This document shows, piece after piece, positions 21,816 through 31,269 of a stretch of DNA of 64,000 nucleotides (its first letter is position 1; each line of letters starts with the position of its first letter). The translations under genes and the position numbers were made by a program. This stretch comes from Castellaniella sp. (lineage in GTDB: Bacteria; Pseudomonadota; Gammaproteobacteria; Burkholderiales; Burkholderiaceae_B), in contig JAHRWZ010000093.1 in assembly GCA_019104865.1 (NCBI GenBank), positions 1-64,000 of the forward strand, in the 5' to 3' direction. Below the pieces are notes generated by a model. It was not told where the DNA came from and searched no databases. It worked only from the letters and a program-made list of their open reading frames with translations.

Positions 21816-23500
21816 TCCGCCCGCGCGCCGCCAGCCGGCAACGCGCCCAGGCGCTGGCCGAGGCCGGCGTCCATCCGCTGCTTGCACGCCTCTGGGCCGC
21901 ACGCGGACTGGCGCAGCCCGCCGCCACGGACTGGTCGGCGCTGATTCCGCCGGTGCAGCTCACCCACGTCCGCGACACGGCACGGCTGTTGGCGGACGCC
22001 ATCGCTGCCCATCGGAAGCTACTGATCGTGGCCGATTACGACTGCGATGGCGCCACGGCTTGCGCCGTCGCGATCCGAGGCCTGCGCGCCATGGGCGCCC
22101 AGGCCGATTTTCTGGTGCCCAACCGCTTCGAGACCGGCTACGGCCTGTCCCCCGCCGTGGTCGAGCTGGCCTGCCGCCACCCGGCGGGCAAGCCGGATCT
22201 GTTGATCACTGTCGATAACGGCATCGCCAGCATCGACGGCGTGGCGGCAGCCCGCGCAGCCGGCATCCAGGTGATCGTGACCGACCACCACCTGCCCGGC
22301 GACCGGTTGCCCGACGCCCTGGCGATCGTCAACCCGAATCAGGCCGGCTGCGGATTCCCGTCCAAGCATCTGGCCGGCGTGGGCGTCATTTTCTACGTCC
22401 TGCTGGCCTTGCGCGCCGAGCTGCGCGAACGCGGCACGCTGCCTGCCCAGGACGGCCCCCGGCTGGACGCTTACACGGATCTGGTGGCTCTGGGCACGAT
22501 CGCCGACGTGGTACGGCTGGACGCCAACAACCGGCTGCTGGTCACCCAGGGCCTCCAGCGCATCCGCCAGGGGCGGATGCAGCCGGGAATCGAAGCCCTG
22601 TTCGAAGTCGCCGGACGCGATCCCGGACAGGCGGGCACCGACGACCTGGGTTTTGCATTGGGGCCGCGCATCAATGCCGCAGGCCGCATGGCCGACATGA
22701 GCCTGGGCATTCACTGTCTGCTGGAAGACAACACGGTCCGGGCCCGGGAACTGGCTCAGGCGCTGGATGCCATCAACCGCGAACGACGCACCCGGGAAAC
22801 CGAGATGCGCGACGAGGCGTTGGCGCATCTGGACGCGACCGCCCAGGCTTTGGCTGCGAGCGTCTGCGTCTGGCAACCAGGCTGGCACCCGGGCGTGATC
22901 GGTCTGGTGGCATCCCGCCTGAAGGAAACCTACTGGCGCCCCGCCCTGGCCTTCGCACCTGACGATGCCGATACCCTGCGCGGTTCGGGGCGATCGATCC
23001 CCGAAGTCCACCTGCGCGATGCCCTGGATCTGGTTTCAAAGCGCCTGCCCGGCGCCATCCTGCAGTTCGGCGGCCACGCCATGGCCGCAGGCCTGACCCT
23101 GCGCAAACACGCTTTCGACGATTTTTCCCGCCAGTTCGACGCGGCCGTGCGCACCCTCAGCGGCCGCGATGCCTTCGAACCCTGCCTGGAAACCGACGGC
23201 TCACTGGAAGCCACCTACATGACGGCCGACACGGCCGCTCTGCTGGCTCATCAGGTCTGGGGCTCCGGCTTCGCGCCTCCCCTGTTCCAGGATCGCTTCC
23301 GCATCGTCCACCAGCGGCTGCTGAAAGACCGCCACCTGAAGCTCTTTCTGGAACGCGACGGGCTGCGCCTGGACGCCATCTGGTTCAACCACGCCGAACC
23401 GCTGCCAGGTGAGATCGAAGCCGTCTACCGGCTGGAGCGCAATACTTGGGGCGGACAGACGACGGTGCAATTACTGATCGAGCACGCCCGCGCGGCCTGA
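21800..23500 (+). CDS. recJ: Single-stranded-DNA-specific exonuclease RecJ
   Basis: 5'-3' ssDNA exonuclease of recombination and mismatch repair. It is a DHH/DHHA1 phosphoesterase with VADYDCDGATACAVAIRGL, the name-giving DHH in VTDHHLPGD, and LGPRINAAGRMADMS. The C-terminal OB domain covers about the last 100 residues. The frame has no ATG near the correct N terminus; tandem GTG codons at 21800 and 21803 follow GGAGG at 21790-21794 and give about 566 residues (E. coli 577). Longer in-frame starts lie inside the rpfE-like gene and are rejected. Confidence 0.94.
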   Translation: MVQPLIRPRAASRQRAQALAEAGVHPLLARLWAARGLAQPAATDWSALIPPVQLTHVRDTARLLADAIAAHRKLLIVADYDCDGATACAVAIRGLRAMGAQADFLVPNRFETGYGLSPAVVELACRHPAGKPDLLITVDNGIASIDGVAAARAAGIQVIVTDHHLPGDRLPDALAIVNPNQAGCGFPSKHLAGVGVIFYVLLALRAELRERGTLPAQDGPRLDAYTDLVALGTIADVVRLDANNRLLVTQGLQRIRQGRMQPGIEALFEVAGRDPGQAGTDDLGFALGPRINAAGRMADMSLGIHCLLEDNTVRARELAQALDAINRERRTRETEMRDEALAHLDATAQALAASVCVWQPGWHPGVIGLVASRLKETYWRPALAFAPDDADTLRGSGRSIPEVHLRDALDLVSKRLPGAILQFGGHAMAAGLTLRKHAFDDFSRQFDAAVRTLSGRDAFEPCLETDGSLEATYMTADTAALLAHQVWGSGFAPPLFQDRFRIVHQRLLKDRHLKLFLERDGLRLDAIWFNHAEPLPGEIEAVYRLERNTWGGQTTVQLLIEHARAA

Positions 23501-23530
23501 GCGCGTCGGCCAGGCCGGCCGCATCCGCGC

Positions 23531-24439
23531 TCATGCAGCCTTGCGGCGCGACGACAACACGATGCCGCCGATGATCAGCAGAAACGCGACGGCATGGTGG
23601 GGATGTGGTCGTTCCCCCAGCAAGGCCAGCGACAGCAGCGCGGCAATCAGCGGCGTCAGATTGTTGAAGAACCCTGCCAGCGTCGGTCCCACTCGCTGCA
23701 CACCGGCGCCCCAGCAGCGAAACGCAATCACCGCCGGCCCGATCGCCACGAACGCCACAGTCAGCGCCAGTTGCCAGCCCCAGACGACATGCCAGTCCGT
23801 CAGTCCCCATTCCAGCGCGGCAAACAGGCCCGACCAGGCAGCCCCATACAGAATCTGCCCCAGCAGAAAGCCCGCCCAGTGCGCACGCACCGGCGCATCG
23901 GCCGGCACGCGTGTCAGTTGCCAGCTGTAGACGGCCCAGATGAACGTGGCCAACACCATCAGCAGGTCGCCCGGAACAAAGTGCAGCGACCACAATTGCG
24001 TCCATTCCCCATGCGACAGCACCGTCGCCACCCCGGCCAGCGATAGGACGGAGCCCACCACCTGCCCCGGACGGATGGCCACCCCGTGAAACACACGTCC
24101 GACGATCAGCATCCACACCGGGATGCTGGCCATCACCAGCGTGACGTTGATCGGCGAGGACGTGTGCAGCGCCAGATACTGCAGCGAGTTGTACAACCCG
24201 ACCCCCAGGAGCCCCAGCAGCGCGTAACGCGGCCATTGGCGCCAGATGTCACTGCCCGGTCTCAGGACCCGATAGCCCAGCGGCAGCAGCAACAGGAGTG
24301 CCACCGCCCAGCGCAGGAAATTCAGGGTCAGCGGCGGCACCAGATGCACAACGGCGCGCCCGACCACGGCATTGCTCGCCCACAGCACAGGTGGAATCAG
24401 CAGGAGCGCCACCGTGCCGGGAGTCAACCTTTCATTCAT
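23531..24439 (-). CDS. EamA/DMT-family permease
   Basis: Drug/metabolite-type transporter with about ten hydrophobic helices arranged as two EamA repeats (first helix TVALLLIPPVLWASNAVVG, second-repeat start at about residue 150). Substrate unknown; relatives export amino acids or metabolites. The start at 24439 (302 residues) has GGAAG eight bases upstream; the slightly longer frame begins at a GTG without better support. It converges on recJ, with 30 bases between. Confidence 0.85.
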   Translation of the reverse strand: MNERLTPGTVALLLIPPVLWASNAVVGRAVVHLVPPLTLNFLRWAVALLLLLPLGYRVLRPGSDIWRQWPRYALLGLLGVGLYNSLQYLALHTSSPINVTLVMASIPVWMLIVGRVFHGVAIRPGQVVGSVLSLAGVATVLSHGEWTQLWSLHFVPGDLLMVLATFIWAVYSWQLTRVPADAPVRAHWAGFLLGQILYGAAWSGLFAALEWGLTDWHVVWGWQLALTVAFVAIGPAVIAFRCWGAGVQRVGPTLAGFFNNLTPLIAALLSLALLGERPHPHHAVAFLLIIGGIVLSSRRKAA

Positions 24440-24542
24440 GAACCATTCTTCCACAATCCGCCAGCCTGGATTCTAACCGCCCGGCACGGACGACCCACTC
24501 GGACGCGATTCTGGCGGCAGTCCCTGTCCTTCCATTTATTTC

Positions 24543-24572
24543 TTGACATAACACATCTTCAAGCTTTAAGAT
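24543..24572 (+). promoter_or_regulatory. Strong sigma70 promoter for infA
   Basis: Perfect -35 TTGACA (24543-24548) and -10 TAAGAT (24567-24572) with an 18-base spacer, the best promoter match seen in the window. Transcription would start near 24579, leaving about 194 bases of leader before infA. Confidence 0.7.
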
Positions 24573-24578
24573 AACCAA

Positions 24579-24772
24579 CTGTTTCATCAGCGGTTTTCAG
24601 CCTTGGCCGGGTCCTCCGGCTGCTTTGGCGGGCGCAACGCCTGCTGCCTCTCTGGGGTTTACACCCCTGCCTGGTTTCTGATCACCCTTGCGACTTCGTC
24701 GCCCGCCCGGTTCCGGTCGGCGCGCGCCGCGCCTGTCCGCTGATGGTTTGATCACCTTACGGAGCACATGAC
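24579..24772 (+). ncRNA. Long hairpin-rich 5' leader of infA (possible cis-regulatory RNA)
   Basis: No open frame with a ribosome site is visible in this stretch. It contains four perfect or G-U-only hairpins: 24628-24644 (7-bp stem, CAA loop), 24654-24667 (5-bp, TTAC loop), 24690-24702 (5-bp, TTC loop) and 24719-24733 (6-bp, CGC loop). TGATCACC occurs twice (24679-24686 and 24749-24756), the second copy just before the ribosome site. CTCCG at 24614-24618 is complementary to the CGGAG of the ribosome site (24760-24764). A regulatory role is inference from this structure. Confidence 0.45.
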
Positions 24773-25039
24773 ATGGCCAAAGAAGAACTGCTCGAAATGC
24801 AAGGATCCGTCACCGAAGTCCTGCCGGATTCACGCTTTCGCGTCACCCTGGACAACGGCCACCCGGTCATTGCCTATACCGGCGGCAAGATGCGCAAGCA
24901 CCACATCCGCATCCTGGCGGGCGACAAGGTCACGCTCGAGATGTCGCCTTACGACCTCAGCAAAGGCCGCATCACCTTCCGCCACCTGAACCGCGCTCCG
25001 GGCGCCACGTCGGCCCCCCGCAGCAACAACCGCCGCTGA
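24773..25039 (+). CDS. infA: Translation initiation factor IF-1 (isolated paralogue)
   Basis: Single OB-fold S1-like protein that binds the ribosomal A site during initiation. It starts [18 protein letters not shown] and keeps the RNA-binding [20 protein letters not shown] and [11 protein letters not shown] segments. At 88 residues it exceeds the usual 72 by a C-terminal Arg/Asn/Pro tail ([14 protein letters not shown]). GGAG sits eight bases upstream. Betaproteobacteria usually carry another infA near secY in the ribosomal-protein cluster; this stand-alone copy is therefore probably the second paralogue. Confidence 0.93.
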   Translation: MAKEELLEMQGSVTEVLPDSRFRVTLDNGHPVIAYTGGKMRKHHIRILAGDKVTLEMSPYDLSKGRITFRHLNRAPGATSAPRSNNRR

Positions 25040-25040
25040 A

Positions 25041-25832
25041 TCAGTGGCAATCGGGGACCGTCTGATCCAGATAGACCTCGAAGGCGATCGTCTTTGCCTG
25101 ATCCCGCGCCAGATCCCGCAGCCGGGCGGGTTCCAGGGCCTGCCGCAGGGCCTGCCGGGTGACCTGGGGCAGATCGGGTCGCTGGATTTGTTCCAGCATC
25201 ACCGGACGATATGGCGCCAGTTGTGCCGAGAATTTGCGCCACTCGGGAAACTTCAGCAACTGTCGCAGAAAGCCCTCGTCCTGGACCGCCGCATCGCATT
25301 GCCCGGTGCGCAAGGCCAGCAAGGCATCGGTGGCTGACGGGTAGACCTGCTCGATCGCGGCAAAACGCGCCGCAAGTTCCCCCACATAACGGCCATCGGC
25401 ACTGAGACACACCGTCCGGCCGGCCAAGGCGGACCAGTCATGAATGTCGGTATCGGTGCGCAGGATCGCCATGGGGCTGGCGGACCAGTCCAGGCGCTTG
25501 CGCGGCAGCATGCCAGGCAGCCGGACATCGTCCGTTATCACGCCGACCCAGGCATCCAGCCGCCCATCCCGGATGGCCTCCACAGCTTCCGCCGGAACCA
25601 TGGCCTGCAGCGGTGCGCTGCCCTCGGCGGCCTGCCCGGCCAGGACTTCGATTCGTGCAGGCGTACGCGGCTTAGCGCCCGGAACCGGTGTGGCTGGCAC
25701 TTCGGCCACGCCCAGGCTCCAGCCGTCCGGCCCCGGCGTATCGGCACCAGCCACGGAAGCGGCACACGCCAGCAGCAGACCCAGCACAGCCCACCCACCG
25801 CGCCACACGGCGCCACGCCCCGACTTACACAT
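25041..25832 (-). CDS. Periplasmic solute-binding protein, family 3-like
   Basis: 263 residues with a clear signal peptide (hydrophobic AVLGLLLACAASVAG, cleavage near residue 30) and the two-lobe pattern of a small amino-acid-type binding protein: VEAIRDGRLDAWVGVI, LAGRTVCLSADGRY, ALLALRTGQCDAAVQDE. Three Cys residues are present in the mature part. It overlaps the end of the upstream permease gene by 8 bases and is the last gene of the ABC operon. It is unrelated in sequence to the operon's NMT1-type binding protein (26669-27664). Ligand unknown. Confidence 0.7.
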   Translation of the reverse strand: MCKSGRGAVWRGGWAVLGLLLACAASVAGADTPGPDGWSLGVAEVPATPVPGAKPRTPARIEVLAGQAAEGSAPLQAMVPAEAVEAIRDGRLDAWVGVITDDVRLPGMLPRKRLDWSASPMAILRTDTDIHDWSALAGRTVCLSADGRYVGELAARFAAIEQVYPSATDALLALRTGQCDAAVQDEGFLRQLLKFPEWRKFSAQLAPYRPVMLEQIQRPDLPQVTRQALRQALEPARLRDLARDQAKTIAFEVYLDQTVPDCH

Positions 25833-26598
25833 ACTGATACCGCAACACCCTGCGCTTGATGTTTTCCAGAAAGACCTGATCGATCAAGGTTGCCAGGATC
25901 GCGATCGTCAGAATGTTGGCCATGACGCCGACCATGTCGGCCGTCTCGCCCGCATAGGCCAGCGATCGTCCCAGCCCCTGGCCAAAGCCAATCAGCATCT
26001 CGGCGGAAATGAGCGCCCGCCAGGCATTCCCGAAAGCCAGCTGCGACCCGGTGATCAGTTCCGGCATGACGGCGGGCAGATAGACACGCCGCACCATATC
26101 CCAGGCGCTCGCGCCCATCACCCGGGCAGCCGACACATGGGTCTGCAGCACGCTTTCCGTGGCATTCATCACCGACAGCGCCGCCGGAAAGAATGCCGCC
26201 AGGGCAATCACGACAATGATCGGGATGTTGCCAAAGCCCATCAGGATCAGAAACAGCGGTACCCAGGCAATCGAGGGAATGGACTGCAGCACGATGATGG
26301 CCGACTTCAGGACTTCGCGGAAGAACAGCAGCAGGCCGCCAGCCAGGCCAAAACCGATGCCAAACAGCAGGGCAAAGCCGTATCCGACCCCCAGGCGCCC
26401 CATACTGCCTGCCAGGATGGCGCGAAACTCGCTAGTCTGCAGATCGTGCCAGACGCGCTGCAGCACCACAGGCACTCCCGGCATCAGAAAATCGGGCAGC
26501 GTCCAGGCTGCCATCTGCCAGATCAGCAGGATGGCGGCGATCGCGACCAGCATGGCCAGTTTGCGGCCGGCGGATGAAACTCGTCTTTTCTTACTCAT
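25825..26598 (-). CDS. ABC permease, SsuC/TauC type
   Basis: Inner-membrane permease of a taurine/sulfonate/nitrate-type importer. It has six hydrophobic helices and the EAA loop (ARVMGASAWDMVRRVYLPAVMP). The start at 26598 (MSKKRRVSS, 257 residues) is chosen because the protein begins with a basic cytoplasmic tail before the first helix. The in-frame ATG further upstream lies inside a hairpin (26608-26631). No strong ribosome site is visible, so the start is less certain than the gene itself. Confidence 0.88.
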   Translation of the reverse strand: MSKKRRVSSAGRKLAMLVAIAAILLIWQMAAWTLPDFLMPGVPVVLQRVWHDLQTSEFRAILAGSMGRLGVGYGFALLFGIGFGLAGGLLLFFREVLKSAIIVLQSIPSIAWVPLFLILMGFGNIPIIVVIALAAFFPAALSVMNATESVLQTHVSAARVMGASAWDMVRRVYLPAVMPELITGSQLAFGNAWRALISAEMLIGFGQGLGRSLAYAGETADMVGVMANILTIAILATLIDQVFLENIKRRVLRYQYV

Positions 26599-26607
26599 GA
26601 TCAGCAG

Positions 26608-26631
26608 CATGGCCGGGCAAGCCCGGCCATG
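26608..26631 (-). terminator. Intercistronic hairpin between binding-protein and permease genes
   Basis: Perfect inverted repeat with 11-bp arms (CATGGCCGGGC / GCCCGGCCATG) around AA, directly after the binding-protein gene and before the permease. There is no T-run, so it is more likely an mRNA-stabilising or attenuating hairpin that keeps permease level below binding-protein level than a full terminator. Confidence 0.55.
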
Positions 26632-26668
26632 GGAAGGAAACCAGCGAAGATGCAATTATTGCATCTGA

Positions 26669-27664
26669 TCAAAGCTGGCGGGCGTGCTGCCAGTCCAGAT
26701 CCACGATGGATCTCACATCGTAGGGTTTGCCATCACGCGTCTTGAGCGCCCCCTGGGCCTGCATGATGTCGGCGACTTCCTGCATGCGGCTCAGGTCCTT
26801 GGGTGTCAGGGCGGCACCAAAGGTCTGCGTCTTGATGGCCTGGCTGATGACCTGCTCGCGCGGCACGTCGCCATTGTGCAGCGTCTTGAGCGTCGGTTCG
26901 GCGATGAAATAGCCGGCGATCAGCTTCGCGGCTTGGTCGGGTTTTTGCTGCAGCAACTCGATCGCCTCGCGCTGAGCGTCCAGCGACTTCCAGACCAGGT
27001 CCTTACGGTTCTTCAGCGTCTCGCCGGACGTGATCGTCACCATGCAGGGGAAAGGCCAGACTTCGCCGATCTCGTAGATCTGCTTTACCGGGGCGATCAG
27101 TTGGGCAATGCTCGCCTGAGGTTCGAACAGGAACGCAGCATCGACGCGCTTGCCCACCAAGGACTGCACCGCCACCTGAGGGCTGACGCCCAGGATGGAC
27201 AGATCATCCGGCTTCAGTCCCGCATTCTTCAGGACGACGCCTCGCAGGACTGTGTCGGCCGTGCTGCCTTCCTTCTGCGAAGCCAGCGTATGCCCTTTCA
27301 GATCCGCCACTGTCTTGATGCCGGCGTCATCGCGCACCACCAAGGCGTGGTAGCCGCGCTGCGCGCCGGCTACGACCTTCAGGTCCGCCCCCCGTGAGGA
27401 CCAGGAAGCCGCGTTGGTGAAACCCAGCACGCCGGTGTCCAGCTGACCGCCAACGATGGCCTTGATCAGATCCGTCCCCGACTTGAACTCGACCAACTGG
27501 ACATCCAGCCCTTGCTTCTCGTAGAACTTGCCCTCGTAGGCGGTGATGGCCTGCGCATCGTCCATGACCCGGATATAGCCAACCTTGAAGGGTTCGGCAG
27601 CCAGGGCTTGGGACGCCAGGGTCAGCGCCGCCAGCGCGGGAATCAATACACGGCTGAATTTCAT
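26669..27664 (-). CDS. ABC substrate-binding protein, taurine/sulfonate/nitrate (NMT1/SsuA) type
   Basis: 331-residue periplasmic binding protein with signal peptide MKFSRVLIPALAALTLAS cleaved after QALA. Family hallmarks are VGYIRVMDDAQAI (ligand loop), GGQLDTGVLGFTNAA and GKRVDAAFLFEPQASIAQL. Ligand cannot be fixed from sequence: aliphatic sulfonates, taurine and thiamine-precursor-type ligands are all possible. Its ATG overlaps the ATPase stop by 4 bases; it is the second gene of the operon. Confidence 0.88.
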   Translation of the reverse strand: MKFSRVLIPALAALTLASQALAAEPFKVGYIRVMDDAQAITAYEGKFYEKQGLDVQLVEFKSGTDLIKAIVGGQLDTGVLGFTNAASWSSRGADLKVVAGAQRGYHALVVRDDAGIKTVADLKGHTLASQKEGSTADTVLRGVVLKNAGLKPDDLSILGVSPQVAVQSLVGKRVDAAFLFEPQASIAQLIAPVKQIYEIGEVWPFPCMVTITSGETLKNRKDLVWKSLDAQREAIELLQQKPDQAAKLIAGYFIAEPTLKTLHNGDVPREQVISQAIKTQTFGAALTPKDLSRMQEVADIMQAQGALKTRDGKPYDVRSIVDLDWQHARQL

Positions 27665-28437
27665 GCTGCAAGTTCCTCGGGAATGGAATGGGAAGATAAG
27701 TGCGAATCGTCGACAATGCCCAGCAGGCCGAGGATTTCCCGGCGCGTATCGGCATAGTTCGACAGGTCATGGGTCTTGTCGTCGTCCGACAGCTGGAATT
27801 CCTTCAGCAGACGCGACGGTCGCGCGCTGAACACCAGGATGCGGTCAGCCAGGAACAACGCCTCGTCCACGTCGTGCGTCACCAGCAAGACAGTCGGCCG
27901 TGTCTCGCGGATCAGCGTACGCAGAGCATCCTGCAGCGTCATGCGGGTCAGCGCATCCAACGCGCCGAACGGCTCATCCAGCAGCAAGACCTCGGGATGG
28001 GTGATGAACGCGCGCGCCAGCGCGCAGCGCTGGCGCATGCCACCCGAGACCTGATGGGGAAAATAGTCTTCGAAACCCTTGAGGCGGACCTTGTCCAACC
28101 AGACCAGCGCCTGCTCATGTGCCTGGGCACGGCTGACCTTCTGCAATTCCAGGGCCATCGCCACGTTCTGCACCAGCGTCAGCCAGGGATACAAGGCATT
28201 TTCCTGAAACATCAGCATCCGGCGGGGATCCGGGCGCCGGATGACCTGGCCATCGGCCAGCACCTGACCGGCACTGGGTTTTTCCAGGCCGGCGGCCAGA
28301 TGCAGCAACGTCGATTTGCCGCAACCGGACGGCCCGACCAGGGCGACCAGCTCGCCCGGTGCGATATCCCGATCGAAACGATCGACGACCCGCAGATCAC
28401 CGAACTGTTTTTCAACCTGCCTGAAGGAAAGATTCAT
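27661..28437 (-). CDS. ABC ATP-binding protein, SsuB/TauB type
   Basis: First gene of the four-gene importer operon; 258 residues. Walker A GPSGCGKST, Q-loop MFQENALYPWLT, signature VSGGMRQRCALARAF, Walker B LLLDEPFGALD, H-loop VTHDVDEALF. The last ~40 residues (after RLLKEFQLSDD) are the family's short C-terminal extension. It is divergent from the hemerythrin-like gene, sharing a 148-base AT-rich intergenic region. Confidence 0.9.
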   Translation of the reverse strand: MNLSFRQVEKQFGDLRVVDRFDRDIAPGELVALVGPSGCGKSTLLHLAAGLEKPSAGQVLADGQVIRRPDPRRMLMFQENALYPWLTLVQNVAMALELQKVSRAQAHEQALVWLDKVRLKGFEDYFPHQVSGGMRQRCALARAFITHPEVLLLDEPFGALDALTRMTLQDALRTLIRETRPTVLLVTHDVDEALFLADRILVFSARPSRLLKEFQLSDDDKTHDLSNYADTRREILGLLGIVDDSHLSSHSIPEELAA

Positions 28438-28546
28438 CGTTTGTACCTGCCCACCCGGTGCAATAGCACTCCGGATGACCTGTCATTGAATGGATACTCG
28501 AAACTTTAACGACTACCCTTAATACATAACAACAACAAATTTATGA

Positions 28547-28575
28547 TTTCATTATTTCCATAAGAAATAATGAAA
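28547..28575. promoter_or_regulatory. Large perfect dyad (12-bp arms) before the hemerythrin-like gene
   Basis: TTTCATTATTTC and GAAATAATGAAA flank CATAA, 10 bases upstream of the ATG at 28586. It is the longest perfect AT-rich dyad in the window and looks like an operator for a dimeric regulator. It does not match CRP/FNR half-sites, and its spacing differs from NsrR-type sites. Confidence 0.5.
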
Positions 28576-28585
28576 AAGCGCTACC

Positions 28586-29107
28586 ATGAAAGCCTCGCAG
28601 TCTGCGGAAGCCGCCATGGTCAACTTTAGCCCTCAGGATCCAATCACGCGCCTGATCGCCAGCCATACCGATACCCGCCGGCAACTCCGGATACTGGTGC
28701 CCGATGCCCGCCCCCCGGACCCCGCCTCGGTTCAGGCGGCGATCGCCTGGATCGATGGCCCCGCCCAGGCGCAGCGCCACATCCTGGAACAGATCCTGTT
28801 CCCGGCGCTGATCGAGTCGATGGCCGGTTCCGACGCGGTGTGCCTGAAGGGCATGACGCAGGGGCTGATCCGTCAGAGTGCGGATCTCGACCATCGCTGG
28901 CACCAGGCGATCCGTGCCGAACTGATGCAACCTCACCCTGATGCTGCCCCGCTGACCGCCTGGGTAGAGGGATTTCTCGCCTACCTGCAACTCGCCGACG
29001 AGGAACTTCTGCCCATGGCAGGGCGCCTGCTGGACGATGCCGCCCTGGCGGATCTGGCACGAGCCTGCGAAACCGGCTTCAGCGACACACACCCACCAGG
29101 CTATTGA
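28586..29107 (+). CDS. Hemerythrin-like (HHE) helical protein
   Basis: 173-residue all-helical protein. His27 (ASHTD), His65/Glu68 in RHILEQILFP, His103/His106 in LDHRWHQ and Glu139 in ADEELLP are spaced as the di-iron ligands of a hemerythrin domain. The histidine expected about four residues before Glu139 is missing (the segment reads YLQLADEE), so the centre may be altered or mononuclear. No signal peptide. The ribosome site is weak at 28586; Met11 (28616) has GGAAG five bases upstream and is an alternative start. Role (O2, NO or iron handling) is inferred from the family. Confidence 0.6.
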   Translation: MKASQSAEAAMVNFSPQDPITRLIASHTDTRRQLRILVPDARPPDPASVQAAIAWIDGPAQAQRHILEQILFPALIESMAGSDAVCLKGMTQGLIRQSADLDHRWHQAIRAELMQPHPDAAPLTAWVEGFLAYLQLADEELLPMAGRLLDDAALADLARACETGFSDTHPPGY

Positions 29108-29414
29108 TACACAGCCTTGGCCCGCCTGAGCCAGGGCACGGGAACACAGCCCGGAACACGGAAACAAGCCGTGAACCCCGATGTTTTCTAGGTATTTACC
29201 CTTAGTTTCAACGTGAAATAATCTCCGTCACGAGGTCGGCCCGGCCCCCTATGCCTTTCTGATGATCATGGGGCCCGCCCAGCCGACGCCACTTTCCGCA
29301 GCCGCCCCAGGCTGCCGAACTGCCAGGCCTTTACCAATGCCCGGCACCTCCCAACTCCATCCCGATGGCAGTCAGGCCTCGGCGGGGTCATGGTTTCTAC
29401 GGAGAAAGATACCC
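29108..29414. other. 307-base intergenic region
   Basis: No credible gene. It holds a small imperfect hairpin near 29113-29136, and a short dyad TTTCA-ACG-TGAAA near 29206-29220 within the most AT-rich part, the likely promoter region of the next gene. GGAG at 29401 serves the start at 29415. Confidence 0.4.
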
Positions 29415-30002
29415 ATGCTGAAAAACGTGAAAATCGCTCATGCCCTGCTGGCATTCGTCCTGGTGTTCATGGGACTGCAAGTCCTGCTGGGCGGCCTTGG
29501 ATACTGGGCGCTCAATCACATCAACGACAACGTGCAGAACCTCTACCGCAGCGGCATCCGCCAGAGCAACGCGGTCAACGTGGCGTCCTTGTCGCTGGTC
29601 GCCGCGCGTACCGATCTGAGCCGCCACTCGACGCGCGTCGCGCAGAAGCAACCTGAGGAGAATGGGCCGCTGCTGAGCGCGCGCAAGCACATCGCCTCGG
29701 CGGACAAGAACATCGCCGAGATGGAGCAAAGCCTCGTGGATGCGGACCGGCAGGCGATCACTCCCTACCTGCAGGCCTACCGGCGCTACAGCGACAATCT
29801 CAAGAGCGTGGACCGCGTCCTGACGCGGGGCGACATGCAAGCTTACCTCAAGCAGGGCACCCAGAAGGTGCAGGATGACTACATGGCGGCGCGCGATACC
29901 TTCATCGCCGCAGCCGCCCAGGCCCTGCGGGATCAGGCACAGCAGCTGGCGCAGGCGGTTGCGCTGTTCAAGCTGCCGCAGACCGCGCTCGGCCGCGCGT
30001 AA
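29415..30002 (+). CDS. Membrane-anchored 4HB chemoreceptor-type sensor domain without signalling domain
   Basis: 195 residues: one transmembrane helix (about 9-31, HALLAFVLVFMGLQVLLGG) followed by a helical periplasmic domain with the 4HB_MCP (Tar-like) pattern, including the conserved SVDRVL region. The protein stops where a methyl-accepting chemotaxis protein would enter its second membrane helix; HAMP and signalling domains are absent. No remnant of these is visible downstream. It is either a 3'-truncated chemoreceptor or a stand-alone sensor. It lies 180 bases upstream of the TRAP binding-protein gene, same strand. GGAG is 10 bases upstream. Confidence 0.7.
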   Translation: MLKNVKIAHALLAFVLVFMGLQVLLGGLGYWALNHINDNVQNLYRSGIRQSNAVNVASLSLVAARTDLSRHSTRVAQKQPEENGPLLSARKHIASADKNIAEMEQSLVDADRQAITPYLQAYRRYSDNLKSVDRVLTRGDMQAYLKQGTQKVQDDYMAARDTFIAAAAQALRDQAQQLAQAVALFKLPQTALGRA

Positions 30003-31190
<1,188 letters not shown>

Positions 31191-31216
31191 GGCCGGCCAG
31201 ACCGTTGCCGCCCCAT

Positions 31217-31238
31217 ACGGCCGCTCTTCAGCGGCCGT
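31217..31238 (+). terminator. Intercistronic hairpin between dctP and dctQ
   Basis: 9-bp perfect arms ACGGCCGCT / AGCGGCCGT around CTTC, followed by TTTC. Probably a leaky terminator or stabiliser giving excess binding protein over the membrane subunits. Confidence 0.6.
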
Positions 31239-31269
31239 TTCACATCCGGAATCAAGGAGTCCCCCAACC

